A stretch of DNA of 64,000 bases from CAG-103 sp905215475 (lineage in GTDB: Bacteria; Bacillota; Clostridia; Oscillospirales; Oscillospiraceae): the NCBI GenBank assembly GCA_905215475.1, contig CAJMPW010000001.1:475503-539502 (forward strand), read 5' to 3'. The notes beneath the pieces are model-generated. The model was not told where the DNA came from. It searched no databases and saw only the letters and a program-made list of their open reading frames with translations. Position 1 is the first letter of the stretch, and every line of letters starts with the position of its first letter. This document shows, in pieces, positions 54,736 to 62,703 of the stretch. Position numbers and translations under genes: made by a program.

Positions 54736-55599
54736 TTATGTGCCGCCTTCCGGCAGTCCGGTCAGACGGCAGAACTCCGCCGCTGCACCCGGCACGCGGT
54801 AGTGCTGCGCGTCCGTGCTGCTGGCAAAGATGATGTCCTTGCCGTCGAGCCAGACGGTCACTTGCGTGACCGAGCCGTCGGCGTTCGTCTCTTCAAGTGT
54901 GCACAGCGGTGCGTTTGCGGCGTCGGGCGGCTGCGTCGGCTGCGTGCGCACCAGCAGCGCCGAGAGCGCCTCGATGGTCTTGCGCTCGGAGATGTGCAGC
55001 GTGCTGCTGTCGGCACCGCTGCCCTTGGCGTTGTCGTTCGGGACGGAGAAGAGCAGACTGCTCACACTGTCGTCAAGCACCGGTGCAGTTTCCGGCGCGG
55101 GAGAGTGCTCAGGCTCGTTTTGCGCCGCGTCGTTGCCGGCGGGCGTCACGGTCTCGGTCTGTGTCCGGAGGTTGTCGAGCGCCGTACTGCCGCTGTCGGA
55201 CGGATTTCGGTGCGGTGTGAACCACAGCGTCGCGCCGAGGATCAGCGCGAGGCACGCAGCCATGACCGAGATCGGCAGCAGGGGAGAGATGCGCCCGTCC
55301 GGGCGCTTTTTCGCCTTATCTTTGGGGTGCGGCGCGCTGCGCACCGGCGTCGGCTGCGCGGGACGCGCTGCCGGTGCGGGCTGCAGGCGCACCTGCTGCA
55401 TGATGCGCGCCGTCAGTTCGGCGGGGGGCTCGGCGGCCGTGTCGCGCACGGCTGCCTGCAGCGTCAGAAAGTCGTCATAGACACGCTGACAGTCCGGGCA
55501 GGTGTGCAGATGTGTGCGCAGCGTCTGCTGCTGCGCCTCCGGCAGCTCGCCGTCAAGCAGTTGACTGATTTGCAGCCGGTAATGCTCACAGGTGTTCAT
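54736..55599 (-). CDS. Membrane-bound anti-sigma factor with zinc-finger domain
   Basis: 287 residues. The N-terminal anti-sigma zinc finger has H-x3-C-x2-C (LRTHLHTCPDCQ, residues 29-40) after an N-terminal CEH. A single membrane segment is at about 110-128 (LLPISVMAACLALILGATLW). The C-terminal 155 residues lie outside and are not recognised. Such proteins bind an ECF sigma factor until a surface signal triggers release. The start (55599) overlaps the sigma stop by four bases (ATGA). Confidence 0.85.
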   Translation of the reverse strand: MNTCEHYRLQISQLLDGELPEAQQQTLRTHLHTCPDCQRVYDDFLTLQAAVRDTAAEPPAELTARIMQQVRLQPAPAARPAQPTPVRSAPHPKDKAKKRPDGRISPLLPISVMAACLALILGATLWFTPHRNPSDSGSTALDNLRTQTETVTPAGNDAAQNEPEHSPAPETAPVLDDSVSSLLFSVPNDNAKGSGADSSTLHISERKTIEALSALLVRTQPTQPPDAANAPLCTLEETNADGSVTQVTVWLDGKDIIFASSTDAQHYRVPGAAAEFCRLTGLPEGGT

Positions 55600-56219
55600 G
55601 CATCTGCACCCCCCTTTGTCTGCTTTGACGCATAGCGGTCGGGAAGGTTCCCATCGTCGCGCAGAAATTCGCACAGCCTTCGCCGTGCGCGAAACAGGCG
55701 TGATTTCACCGTGCCCGGCTCAAGGCGCAGCACCTTGCCGATCTCGGCATAGGACAGCCCGTCAAGCTCGCGCAGGATGAGGATCCTGCGCGCATCGTCC
55801 GGCAGCTGGTCGAGCCCGCGCACGACGGCGCGGCGCAGCTCGCTGCGCGCAAGCTGCTGCTCGGGACAGGAGGCTTCGCCGGCAGGAATGTCGAACTGCG
55901 GCTGCTCGTCGTCCTCGTCTGCCGCCGTGAGCGACACGGTTGGATGCCGCCGGCGGCTGCGCAGAAAGTCGATGCACACGTTCGTCGTCAGCCGGTAGAG
56001 CCAGACGGAAAACTTGCTCTCGCCGCGGAAGCTGCCCAGCGCCCGATAGGCGCGCAGGAACACCTCCTGTGTCATGTCGGCGGCGTCCTCCTCGTTGCCG
56101 ACGGTGCGCAGGGCGAGGTTATACACTTGTTTTTGGTAGGCGACGACCAGCGCCTCGAAGGCGTTGGCGTCCCCGGCGCATACCTGAGCGATGATGCGCC
56201 GTTCCTCGTCCCGGTCCAT
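55596..56219 (-). CDS. ECF-family RNA polymerase sigma factor
   Basis: 207 residues. Region 2 (about 20-90) includes NEEDAADMTQEVFLRAYRAL and FSVWLYRLTTNVCIDFLR; region 4 (about 130-185) includes LPDDARRILILRELDGLSYAEIGKVL. The linker is long and acidic (AADEDDEQPQFD). It pairs with the coupled anti-sigma gene. It lies 21 bases after dusB in the same direction, so it may be transcribed from the trmB promoter as well as its own. Confidence 0.92.
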   Translation of the reverse strand: MDRDEERRIIAQVCAGDANAFEALVVAYQKQVYNLALRTVGNEEDAADMTQEVFLRAYRALGSFRGESKFSVWLYRLTTNVCIDFLRSRRRHPTVSLTAADEDDEQPQFDIPAGEASCPEQQLARSELRRAVVRGLDQLPDDARRILILRELDGLSYAEIGKVLRLEPGTVKSRLFRARRRLCEFLRDDGNLPDRYASKQTKGGADA

Positions 56220-56240
56220 GGCTCACTTGCCTTTCTGCGG

Positions 56241-57215
56241 TCAATCCCGCAAGTCGCGCTGGATGGCGTGCGTGATGCGCCGCAGCTCGTCGAGCGTCTC
56301 CACGTGCACGACCTCCTGCTTGTATGTGTTGGCGTGCGGCACGCCGCGCAGATACCAGCAAAATTGGCTGCGCGCCTCAAGGCACGCCAGCCGTTCGCCC
56401 TTGATGTCGGCGGCAAATTCGATCTGATACAGTGCCGCCTCGATCCGCTCGCGCAGCGGCGGCAGCTCAGGCTCCGGCTCGCCCGCGATGGCGGCATTGC
56501 CGCGCGCGAACAGCCACGGATCACCGAAGCTGCCGCGGCCGATCATCGCAAGATCCGCGCCGGTGTAGCGCAGGATGTGTGCTGCGTCCGCACCGGAAAA
56601 GATGTCGCCGTTTGCGATGACGGGGATCGTCACGGCGCGTTTGACGTCGCGGATGATGTCCCAGTCGGCGCGGCCAGCGTACATCTGCACGCGCGTGCGT
56701 CCGTGCACGGCGATGGCGGACGCGCCCGCCTGCTGACACATCTGCGCAAAGGCCACGGCGTTGACATTGCCGCCGTCCCAACCCTTGCGGAATTTCACAG
56801 TCACGGGTGCGTCGACGGCCCTGACGACCGCCTCGATGACACGCCCGGCGAGTTCCGGGTCGCGCATGAGCGCCGAGCCGTCGCCGCTGCGGATGACCTT
56901 CCCGACCGGGCAGCCCATGTTGATGTCAAGAATGTCCGCGCCGGAGTATTCCAGCGCCATGGGCGCAGCCTCGGCCATGACCTCCGGCTCGTGACCGAAG
57001 ATCTGTGCGGCGGCCGGATGCTCGTCCGCCGGCGACCAGAGCAGCTGCTTCGTCTTTTCGTCATGATAGACCAGCGCCTTGGCACTCACCATTTCCGTGC
57101 AGGTGAGGGCGGCACCCTGCGCGCGGCACAGCGCGCGAAACGGCGCATCGGTCACGCCTGCCATGGGCGCGAGGACGAGCGGGCCGTGAATGTCTACGTT
57201 TCCGATCTTCACCAT
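56241..57215 (-). CDS. dusB: tRNA-dihydrouridine synthase (DusB-like)
   Basis: 324 residues: an FMN-binding TIM barrel with LAPMAGVTDAPFRALC at the start, NMGCPVGKV with the catalytic cysteine, VKFRKGW, AVHGRTR and NGDIFSG. It reduces uridine to dihydrouridine in tRNA. The start overlaps the xth gene by 7 bases. Which Dus subtype cannot be settled from motifs alone; DusB is the usual single enzyme in Firmicutes. Confidence 0.92.
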   Translation of the reverse strand: MVKIGNVDIHGPLVLAPMAGVTDAPFRALCRAQGAALTCTEMVSAKALVYHDEKTKQLLWSPADEHPAAAQIFGHEPEVMAEAAPMALEYSGADILDINMGCPVGKVIRSGDGSALMRDPELAGRVIEAVVRAVDAPVTVKFRKGWDGGNVNAVAFAQMCQQAGASAIAVHGRTRVQMYAGRADWDIIRDVKRAVTIPVIANGDIFSGADAAHILRYTGADLAMIGRGSFGDPWLFARGNAAIAGEPEPELPPLRERIEAALYQIEFAADIKGERLACLEARSQFCWYLRGVPHANTYKQEVVHVETLDELRRITHAIQRDLRD

Positions 57216-57964
57216 GCGATCTCAAGCTCCACGGGGCAGTGGTCGCTGCCGTAAATGTCCGAGCGGATGCCGGCGTTCTCGATCTTCTCCGCCGCGCGGT
57301 CGGAGCACAGGAAGTAGTCGATGCGCCAGCCGGCGTTGTTCTCCCGCGCATGGAAGCGGTAGCTCCACCACGAGTAGGCGTCGCGCTCGTCCGGATGCAG
57401 GGCGCGGAACGTGTCGGTGAAGCCGGCGCGCAGCAGCTCCTGAAACTTTGCGCGCTCTTCCGGGCTGAAGCCGGGGTTGCCGACATTGCGCTTCGGATTT
57501 TTCAGGTCGATCTCGGTCGCTGCAACGTTCATGTCGCCGCAGATCACGACCGGCTTGTGCCGGTCGAGCGAGCAGACGAACTCGCGGAACGCATCGTCCC
57601 ACTGCATCCGGTATTCCAGCCGGCGCAGACCGTCCTGCGCGTTCGGCGTGTAGACGCACACGAGATAAAACTCCGGGTATTCGGCCGTGATGACGCGGCC
57701 CTCCAGATCGTGCTGCGGCAGACCGAGGTTATATTGCACGTCGAGCGGCTCGGCCTTTGTGAAGAGAGCAGTGCCGGAGTAGCCCTTCTTCTCGGCGCTG
57801 CACCAGTACTGGTGATACCCCGGCAGCTCGAGCGTGATCTGACCGGGCTGGAGCTTCGTCTCCTGCAGGCAGAAGATGTCGGCGTCCAGCGCGCGGAACG
57901 TGTCCGCGAAGCCCTTGGTCACACAGGCGCGCAGTCCGTTGACATTCCAGGATACAAGTCGCAT
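57209..57964 (-). CDS. xth: Exodeoxyribonuclease III / AP endonuclease
   Basis: 251 residues of the EEP fold. Motifs are in order: SWNVNGLRA, CLQETKLQ (metal Glu), VYTPNAQDG, GDMNVAATEID (Asp-Asn pair), NAGWRIDYFL and GSDHCPVEL (catalytic His). It repairs abasic sites in base excision repair. The start is the ATG at 57964 within the end of trmB; the ribosome binding site is GGAGGACACGAA, inside trmB. Confidence 0.95.
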   Translation of the reverse strand: MRLVSWNVNGLRACVTKGFADTFRALDADIFCLQETKLQPGQITLELPGYHQYWCSAEKKGYSGTALFTKAEPLDVQYNLGLPQHDLEGRVITAEYPEFYLVCVYTPNAQDGLRRLEYRMQWDDAFREFVCSLDRHKPVVICGDMNVAATEIDLKNPKRNVGNPGFSPEERAKFQELLRAGFTDTFRALHPDERDAYSWWSYRFHARENNAGWRIDYFLCSDRAAEKIENAGIRSDIYGSDHCPVELEIAW

Positions 57965-58608
57965 TTCGTGTCCTCCGTTTTCACCGCCACGCAGCGGTTG
58001 ATCGTGATGCCCTGATCGTAGAATTTTGCCTCGTAGTCGGTCATGACGCCGACCGGGCCGTCGGCGTGCAGGTCGTGCGTGACCTCGTGCAGCTGCCAGC
58101 CCTCCTGCTCGAATTGCTCGAGCGAGAAGGCAAACAGCGGGTCGTTGTCGGTCTTGAACCAGATCTCGCCGCCGAGCGGCAGCACATTTGCGTACAGCGC
58201 CAGAAAGCCTGCATAGGTCAGGCGGCGCTTGTACTGGCGCGATTTTTTCCACGGGTCGGGGAAGTTGATGTAGATGCGCGAAACCTCGCCGGGGGCGAAC
58301 ATATCCAGCAGATTGACCGCGTCCCGATCCAGAAACCGTACGTTTTCAATCCCGCGCTCGGTCACGCGCTCCATGCCGACGACCATCGCGTCCGGCACTT
58401 TCTCAATTGCGGCGAGAAAAATGTCCGGGTTTTGTGCCGCGGTGTCGGCTGTGAAGCGGCCCTTGCCGCAGCCAAGCTCAAGCTGCAGCGCCTGATGACC
58501 GGGGAACTGCTCCAGCCAGCGGCCGCGCAGCGCCTCGGGCTCGGTGATCATGGTCGCGGCGCAGCGCTCCATGCGCGGGACGAGGTTGGGCTTTTTTCGC
58601 ATTCTCAT
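57919..58608 (-). CDS. trmB: tRNA (guanine-N(7)-)-methyltransferase
   Basis: 229 residues. AdoMet-binding motif LELGCGKGRFTADTA near residue 43, IEKVPDAMVVGMERV, and the family signature INFPDPWKKSRQYKRRL followed by FKTDNDPLFAFSLE. It methylates G46 of tRNA. Its 3' end overlaps xth by 46 bases. First gene of the chain trmB-xth-dusB-sigma-anti-sigma. Ribosome binding site AGGAGCATCAACTT. Confidence 0.95.
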   Translation of the reverse strand: MRMRKKPNLVPRMERCAATMITEPEALRGRWLEQFPGHQALQLELGCGKGRFTADTAAQNPDIFLAAIEKVPDAMVVGMERVTERGIENVRFLDRDAVNLLDMFAPGEVSRIYINFPDPWKKSRQYKRRLTYAGFLALYANVLPLGGEIWFKTDNDPLFAFSLEQFEQEGWQLHEVTHDLHADGPVGVMTDYEAKFYDQGITINRCVAVKTEDTKCDLYPGMSTDCAPV

Positions 58609-58870
58609 AAGTTGATGCTCCTGTCCTAACAGATCATAATTTTACTTGTAGAGCATACCACACCTGCCTCAAAACTGCAACGCAGAAAACCGTTGCGAAT
58701 TTCTAAAGAATGTGTTAAACTTTATCTTACGCAAATTGCGAAATGTGCAGTTTTTCCGCCGCCGGTGCGGTCGGAAAATGCACGCGGCTGGAAGCGCCGC
58801 TACCTTGCTACCTTTTTAAATGTGCGCAAAATGTGTGCAAGCGCACGCGGCCGCTCAGCAAAGTCCATAT

Positions 58871-58909
58871 CCGGGTGTAGCGCAGTTGGTAGCGCGCCTG
58901 CTTTGGGAG
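58871..58909 (+). pseudogene. Truncated tRNA-Pro copy
   Basis: CCGGGTGTAGCGCAGTTGGT, then AGCGCGCCTGC-TTTGGG, matches the 5' half of tRNA-Pro(UGG) through the anticodon loop, after which the sequence diverges and no T arm follows. It closely resembles the intact tRNA-Pro 220 bases downstream. The stretch 58609-59093 otherwise holds only a hairpin GTCGCAA-AGCC-TTGCGAC at 58946-58963 and no gene I can support. Confidence 0.65.
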
Positions 58910-59049
58910 TGCCGTGGCTGTATCCGGGATAGGATGAGGCGAAACGTCGCAAAGCCTTGCGACACCTGCGTTTGCGGGATTTCTCCCGGTTGCAGAAAAC
59001 GGCACAAAAGCGGTTTTGACCACAGGAATGACCACAGACAGAAAAATCT

Positions 59050-59077
59050 TTGATTTTCCTCTCCGTCGTGATATAAT
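59050..59077 (+). promoter_or_regulatory. Promoter of tRNA-Pro
   Basis: TTGATT and TATAAT spaced by 16 bases; the mature tRNA begins 17 bases after the -10 box. Confidence 0.7.
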
Positions 59078-59093
59078 GGCAGGAACTGAATAT

Positions 59094-59169
59094 CCGGGTG
59101 TAGCGAAGTTGGTATCGCGCTTGATTTGGGTTCAAGAGACCGGGCGTTCGAGTCGCCCCACTCGGACCA
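59094..59169 (+). tRNA. tRNA-Pro (anticodon UGG)
   Basis: 76 bases including encoded CCA. Acceptor CCGGGTG/CACTCGG with one G-U pair, D arm GCG-AAGTTGGTAT-CGC, anticodon arm CTTGA-TTTGGGT-TCAAG giving TGG, and T arm GGCG(T)-TCGAGTC-GCC. It lies just before an AT-rich mobile region, so its 3' half is a likely attachment site. Confidence 0.93.
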
Positions 59170-59170
59170 A

Positions 59171-59208
59171 AATCCCTCTGAAATCGTTGATTTCAGAGGG
59201 ATTTTCTT
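59171..59208 (+). terminator. Terminator of tRNA-Pro
   Basis: AATCCCTCTGAAAT and ATTTCAGAGGGATT form a perfect 14-bp stem, followed by TTCTT. Confidence 0.85.
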
Positions 59209-59266
59209 ATTCTTTGTCTATTGCGGCGCAAAATTTGAGAAAGCGGAAAAACACTCTGCAATAGCA

Positions 59267-59295
59267 TTGATTTGTACGTGATTCTCATGTATAAT
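59267..59295 (+). promoter_or_regulatory. Promoter of the rnlA-rnlB-like unit
   Basis: TTGATT and TATAAT at exactly 17 bases, about 32 bases before the start codon. Confidence 0.7.
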
Positions 59296-59326
59296 ATTTT
59301 AATTCTAAGATTTTTGGAGGTTAGGA

Positions 59327-60709
59327 ATGAAATACTATGCTGTAAAAGTCGGAAACAATCCTGGCCTTTTTGATAACTGGGCCGAATGTCAAGAGTCTAT
59401 AAAAGGCTTTTCTGGCGCTGTTTATAAGTCGTTTAACTCTAAAGAAGAGGCAGAGGCTTTTTTAAGTGATAGAGATATTTGGGGCGAACAGATTGCAGCA
59501 GATATTGAACAGGGCTATTTAGTAGCGTTTTGCGACGGTAGTTTTGATAAAGAGCTTAATCGATACTCTTATGGCGTAATAATTATAGGCGGCGACCATA
59601 CAGAAACTCCGCTCTGTGGCTATGGATCAAATCCCAAATATATCGTGAGCAATAATATTATTGGTGAAATATTTGGTGTAATCAACGCTCTGGATTGGGC
59701 TGTATCGAACGGCTATGAAAAGATAAAGATTTGCCATGACTACGAAGGATTGAGCAAATGGTTGTCCGGGGAATGGAATGCTGGAACTGATGCTTCTAAA
59801 ATGTATACTTCACTTTACCACACCAAATTTGAGGGTGTAATAGATGTAGTCTTTGAAAAAGTAAAAGGCCATAGTAATAATCCTTACAATGACAAAGCTG
59901 ATGCTCTGGCTAAATCTGCATTGGTTGACAGAACACGAATGGCTATCCAGGGGGACCATTGGTTTGTCCTTCCTTATTTTAAGGAGAGCGACTTCAAGGC
60001 TTTAACAGAGTTGGTGAGCGAGGCAATTCCTGGAGTGTCCATTGACAAAAAAGAATACGGAACAAAATTTGTCTATAGATTAGAATATGAACACAAAAAA
60101 GTTGTTGTTTCACTTTTTAAATCCAAGAATCAAAAAGTCTTGATTCAAGGTGAAAATTCTCTTCTTTTCCAAATTGTCGTATCAATTGTAACCGAACTGG
60201 ATGGCAATGCTAAAATTGAGCCGATTTTAAGTAGTGCATACAGAACCACCATCGATTCTAAAAAGATTGATACAGCTTTTGAAACTATTTATCCAAGCTT
60301 TCCTGCAGATTATCCAGATAATATCAAACGTCTTATCCGTCAGGCGCTTATTAATCTGAATTATTATGTGGAAAGTGAAGAATACTCACAGTATGCCTTC
60401 CCTGCGCTTCGTGCGTTAGAAGGACACATGAAGTATTTAATTACAAAGGCTGGTGGCACCGTAGGGCGGTGGTTCTCAGGTTTTAACAAAGATGCTGTTA
60501 CTGGAGATTATATCTATACTGCTTCACTTACAGATACGCGACAGAAATCTCAAATCGAAAAGTGCTATAATTATTACAAAGCAGTCCGTGACACAGTTTT
60601 TCACTTTGGCGATATTATGGGAAGCACCGACTCTACCCGTATGTTAGAAACAAAAGCTGAAGCGGATGAAATTATCACAAAATGCTTTAGTCTGATTGGG
60701 GAACTATAA
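59327..60709 (+). CDS. RNase H1 - RnlA fusion: HEPN-type toxin with built-in RNase H
   Basis: 460 residues in an AT-rich style unlike its neighbours. Residues 1-46 form the hybrid-binding (viroplasmin) domain of RNase H1 (YYAVKVGNNPG, FSGAVYKSF). Residues 65-200 form an RNase H domain with carboxylates D70 (FCDGSF), E114 (IIGEIFG), D138 (CHDYEG) and D192 (KADALAK) and the loop histidine H182 (VKGHSN). Residues 205-290 form a beta-rich linker domain. Residues 322-460 are helical and contain R421-x4-H426 (RDTVFH), the HEPN ribonuclease motif, as in the RnlA toxin of E. coli. The second gene is RnlB-like. Predicted action: mRNA cleavage in response to phage attack. The start has TTTGGAGGTTAGGA upstream. 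Confidence 0.82.
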   Translation: MKYYAVKVGNNPGLFDNWAECQESIKGFSGAVYKSFNSKEEAEAFLSDRDIWGEQIAADIEQGYLVAFCDGSFDKELNRYSYGVIIIGGDHTETPLCGYGSNPKYIVSNNIIGEIFGVINALDWAVSNGYEKIKICHDYEGLSKWLSGEWNAGTDASKMYTSLYHTKFEGVIDVVFEKVKGHSNNPYNDKADALAKSALVDRTRMAIQGDHWFVLPYFKESDFKALTELVSEAIPGVSIDKKEYGTKFVYRLEYEHKKVVVSLFKSKNQKVLIQGENSLLFQIVVSIVTELDGNAKIEPILSSAYRTTIDSKKIDTAFETIYPSFPADYPDNIKRLIRQALINLNYYVESEEYSQYAFPALRALEGHMKYLITKAGGTVGRWFSGFNKDAVTGDYIYTASLTDTRQKSQIEKCYNYYKAVRDTVFHFGDIMGSTDSTRMLETKAEADEIITKCFSLIGEL

Positions 60710-60729
60710 CCAAGAAAGGAGGAGTCCTC

Positions 60730-61089
60730 ATGAAAGAATATGCGCTTAGCACATCATGTGGCAAGGATTATGACGGATTCCTTCTGTGCTTAACTTTTGA
60801 AAGTGTTCTCAATTACTTGGATAGTATCAAGGCCGAACCACTGATTTCAAGTAGCAAGGGAATTTTATTAATTGATCAATTATTAGTAAGTGGCAATGGT
60901 AAAAACAGATTTTTCTCTTGTCTATTTGACCATGGTGAAATTAATCTATCAACCGCACAGACTGTTCTTCCAGCTGATTATTACAGGAAACTGGCAACAC
61001 AATTATTACGAGATAATATCCCTCGACTAAAATACTCTATATTAACAGACCAGCAAAAGGAATCCATTAGAAAGGGCATTTCTTTATAG
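60730..61089 (+). CDS. RnlB-family antitoxin
   Basis: 119 residues, close to the 123 of E. coli RnlB. It reads MKEYALSTSCGKDYDGFLLC and later IKAEPLISSSKGILLIDQLL and GKNRFFSCLFD, which resembles the RnlB family. It starts 20 bases after the toxin gene behind AAGAAAGGAGGAGTCCTC, a strong site that would favour antitoxin excess. It probably binds the HEPN part of the toxin. Assignment rests on size, order and limited similarity. Confidence 0.7.
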   Translation: MKEYALSTSCGKDYDGFLLCLTFESVLNYLDSIKAEPLISSSKGILLIDQLLVSGNGKNRFFSCLFDHGEINLSTAQTVLPADYYRKLATQLLRDNIPRLKYSILTDQQKESIRKGISL

Positions 61090-61153
61090 CTCCCAAAGTC
61101 TATTCCGTTTTCAAAGAACACACAACTTCATATATGCAAAGACTTTCGCATAC

Positions 61154-61193
61154 AGGGGTACCGCTTCCGCAGTACCCCTATTAGTGATTCTTT
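61154..61193 (+). terminator. Hairpin after the antitoxin gene
   Basis: AGGGGTA and TACCCCT form a stem around CCGCTTCCGCAG; a run of five Ts follows about 11 bases later. Confidence 0.5.
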
Positions 61194-61206
61194 TTATCTA
61201 CTTCCC

Positions 61207-62703
61207 TTATCCTTCTTTATTTTCCCCCTTCTTCCCATCCGTGGGCTGCGGCGGCAGCGTCCCCTCCGCCTTTCGCTTCTTCAGCTCCGCCAGTTCAGCT
61301 TTCATCTGCACGATCAGCACCTTCAGTTTCTCCTCGCACTCCTCGCGGGTGTGTGCATAGACATTGCGGGCGTGCTTTTTACCATCGGGCCACTTGGGGG
61401 AATAGCGGCCTTCAAACAGATGGTCGTTGATCTCGCTGATGCAACCGGTGCCGGATCTGCGCTTGCGGCCCACATAGGGCTTGAAATCGGTCATTTTCGG
61501 CTTCTCCGTCGTGGCCGGGGCAGTTTCCTGCCCCGGCTCTGAAGCGTCCTCCTGCGGCGCTGCTTTGCCGATGCCGCGGTCAATGTTGGCGGCGGCTGTG
61601 AGTCGCATGTCATCGGTGATGTGAGTATAGATGTCCAGCGTGGTGGCCGCCGACACATGTCCCAGTATGGCGGAGAGCGTTTTCACATCCATGCCGTTCT
61701 CCAACGCCAGCGTTGCAAATGTATGACGCAGATCGTGAAAGCGTACATGCTTGCACCCTGCGTGTTCCAGAATGAGCTGCAGTCTGCGCCGCACCACGCC
61801 GGGCGTAATGGGGCAGTCCTCCTTCACCGGGGACGGGAACATCCAGCGGGAGTCTACTGTTTTCTTGTACTCCCGCAGCACTGCCACCACCGCAGGCGGC
61901 AGGACGATCTTTCGGACGGAGTTCTTTGTCTTGGGCGTGCTGATCTGAAGCTGGCCCCGCACATCGTAGACCTGCTTGTTCACATTCAGCACGCCGGTTT
62001 TGAAGTTCAGGTCATCCCACTGCAGCGCCATCAGCTCGCCCCGGCGCAGGCCGGTGGCCAAGTCCAGGAGGAACACTTCATAGTAGCCCTCAAACTTCGC
62101 TTGAATGAGGAATCGCTGCAGCTCTTCTCGTGTCAGCACCTGCATCTCCCGCGCCTTCTTCGGCGGCAGCTTGCAGCCGATGGCCGGGTTCACACGGATC
62201 AGTCCATCCTGCACCGCTTTTTCCAATGCGGAGCGGCAGGTGGCGTGGCACATGCGCACCATCCGGTCGGACAGCCCTTCGCCGTACTTGTCGGTGAAGC
62301 GCTTCCGGCCACTTTTCTTGAGCCGACCGTAGAACTGTTGTAGGTCATTCTGCGTCAGCTTGTTCAGCGGGATGTCTCCAATTTCCGGGATGATGTGCAG
62401 TCGGATACGGCTCTCGTAAGTCTCCTGCGTGGTGGGACGGATCTTGGGCTTGGAGTGATTCTCGTACCAGTATGTCAGCCAGTCCCCGAAGACCATCTCG
62501 GGCCGCACCTTCTCCGGCTTCAGCCCGCCGCATTCTTCCTTGAGCTTTTGGAGCTTCTCGACGCACTCCTTCTTGGTTTTGGCGAGAACATTTTTCGTCT
62601 TGGGATAGCCGTTATCGTCATAGCCGATGACGATGCGCCCCTCCCACCGACCATCCTTGCGCTGCCTTACTGTTCCGTCTCCGGCTTTTCGCTTTCTTGC
62701 CAC
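61207..62703 (-). CDS. Tyrosine recombinase (phage/ICE integrase) with a C-terminal arm-domain duplicate
   Basis: 498 residues. An N-terminal arm-binding domain (about 6-60: GDGTVRQRKDGRWEGRIVIG) and a SAM-like core-binding domain (about 70-170) precede the catalytic domain with ATGLRRGEL (Arg), KTKNSVRK (Lys), HDLRHTFAT (His-x2-Arg), LGHVS (His) and DIYTH (Tyr). Residues about 408-468 (GTGCISEINDHLFEGR, then AHTREECEEKLKVL) look like a second copy of the arm-binding domain. The start is taken as the GTG at 62703 behind AAAGGAGTTGAAACC, which overlaps the upstream integrase gene by 37 bases. Confidence 0.85.
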   Translation of the reverse strand: MARKRKAGDGTVRQRKDGRWEGRIVIGYDDNGYPKTKNVLAKTKKECVEKLQKLKEECGGLKPEKVRPEMVFGDWLTYWYENHSKPKIRPTTQETYESRIRLHIIPEIGDIPLNKLTQNDLQQFYGRLKKSGRKRFTDKYGEGLSDRMVRMCHATCRSALEKAVQDGLIRVNPAIGCKLPPKKAREMQVLTREELQRFLIQAKFEGYYEVFLLDLATGLRRGELMALQWDDLNFKTGVLNVNKQVYDVRGQLQISTPKTKNSVRKIVLPPAVVAVLREYKKTVDSRWMFPSPVKEDCPITPGVVRRRLQLILEHAGCKHVRFHDLRHTFATLALENGMDVKTLSAILGHVSAATTLDIYTHITDDMRLTAAANIDRGIGKAAPQEDASEPGQETAPATTEKPKMTDFKPYVGRKRRSGTGCISEINDHLFEGRYSPKWPDGKKHARNVYAHTREECEEKLKVLIVQMKAELAELKKRKAEGTLPPQPTDGKKGENKEG

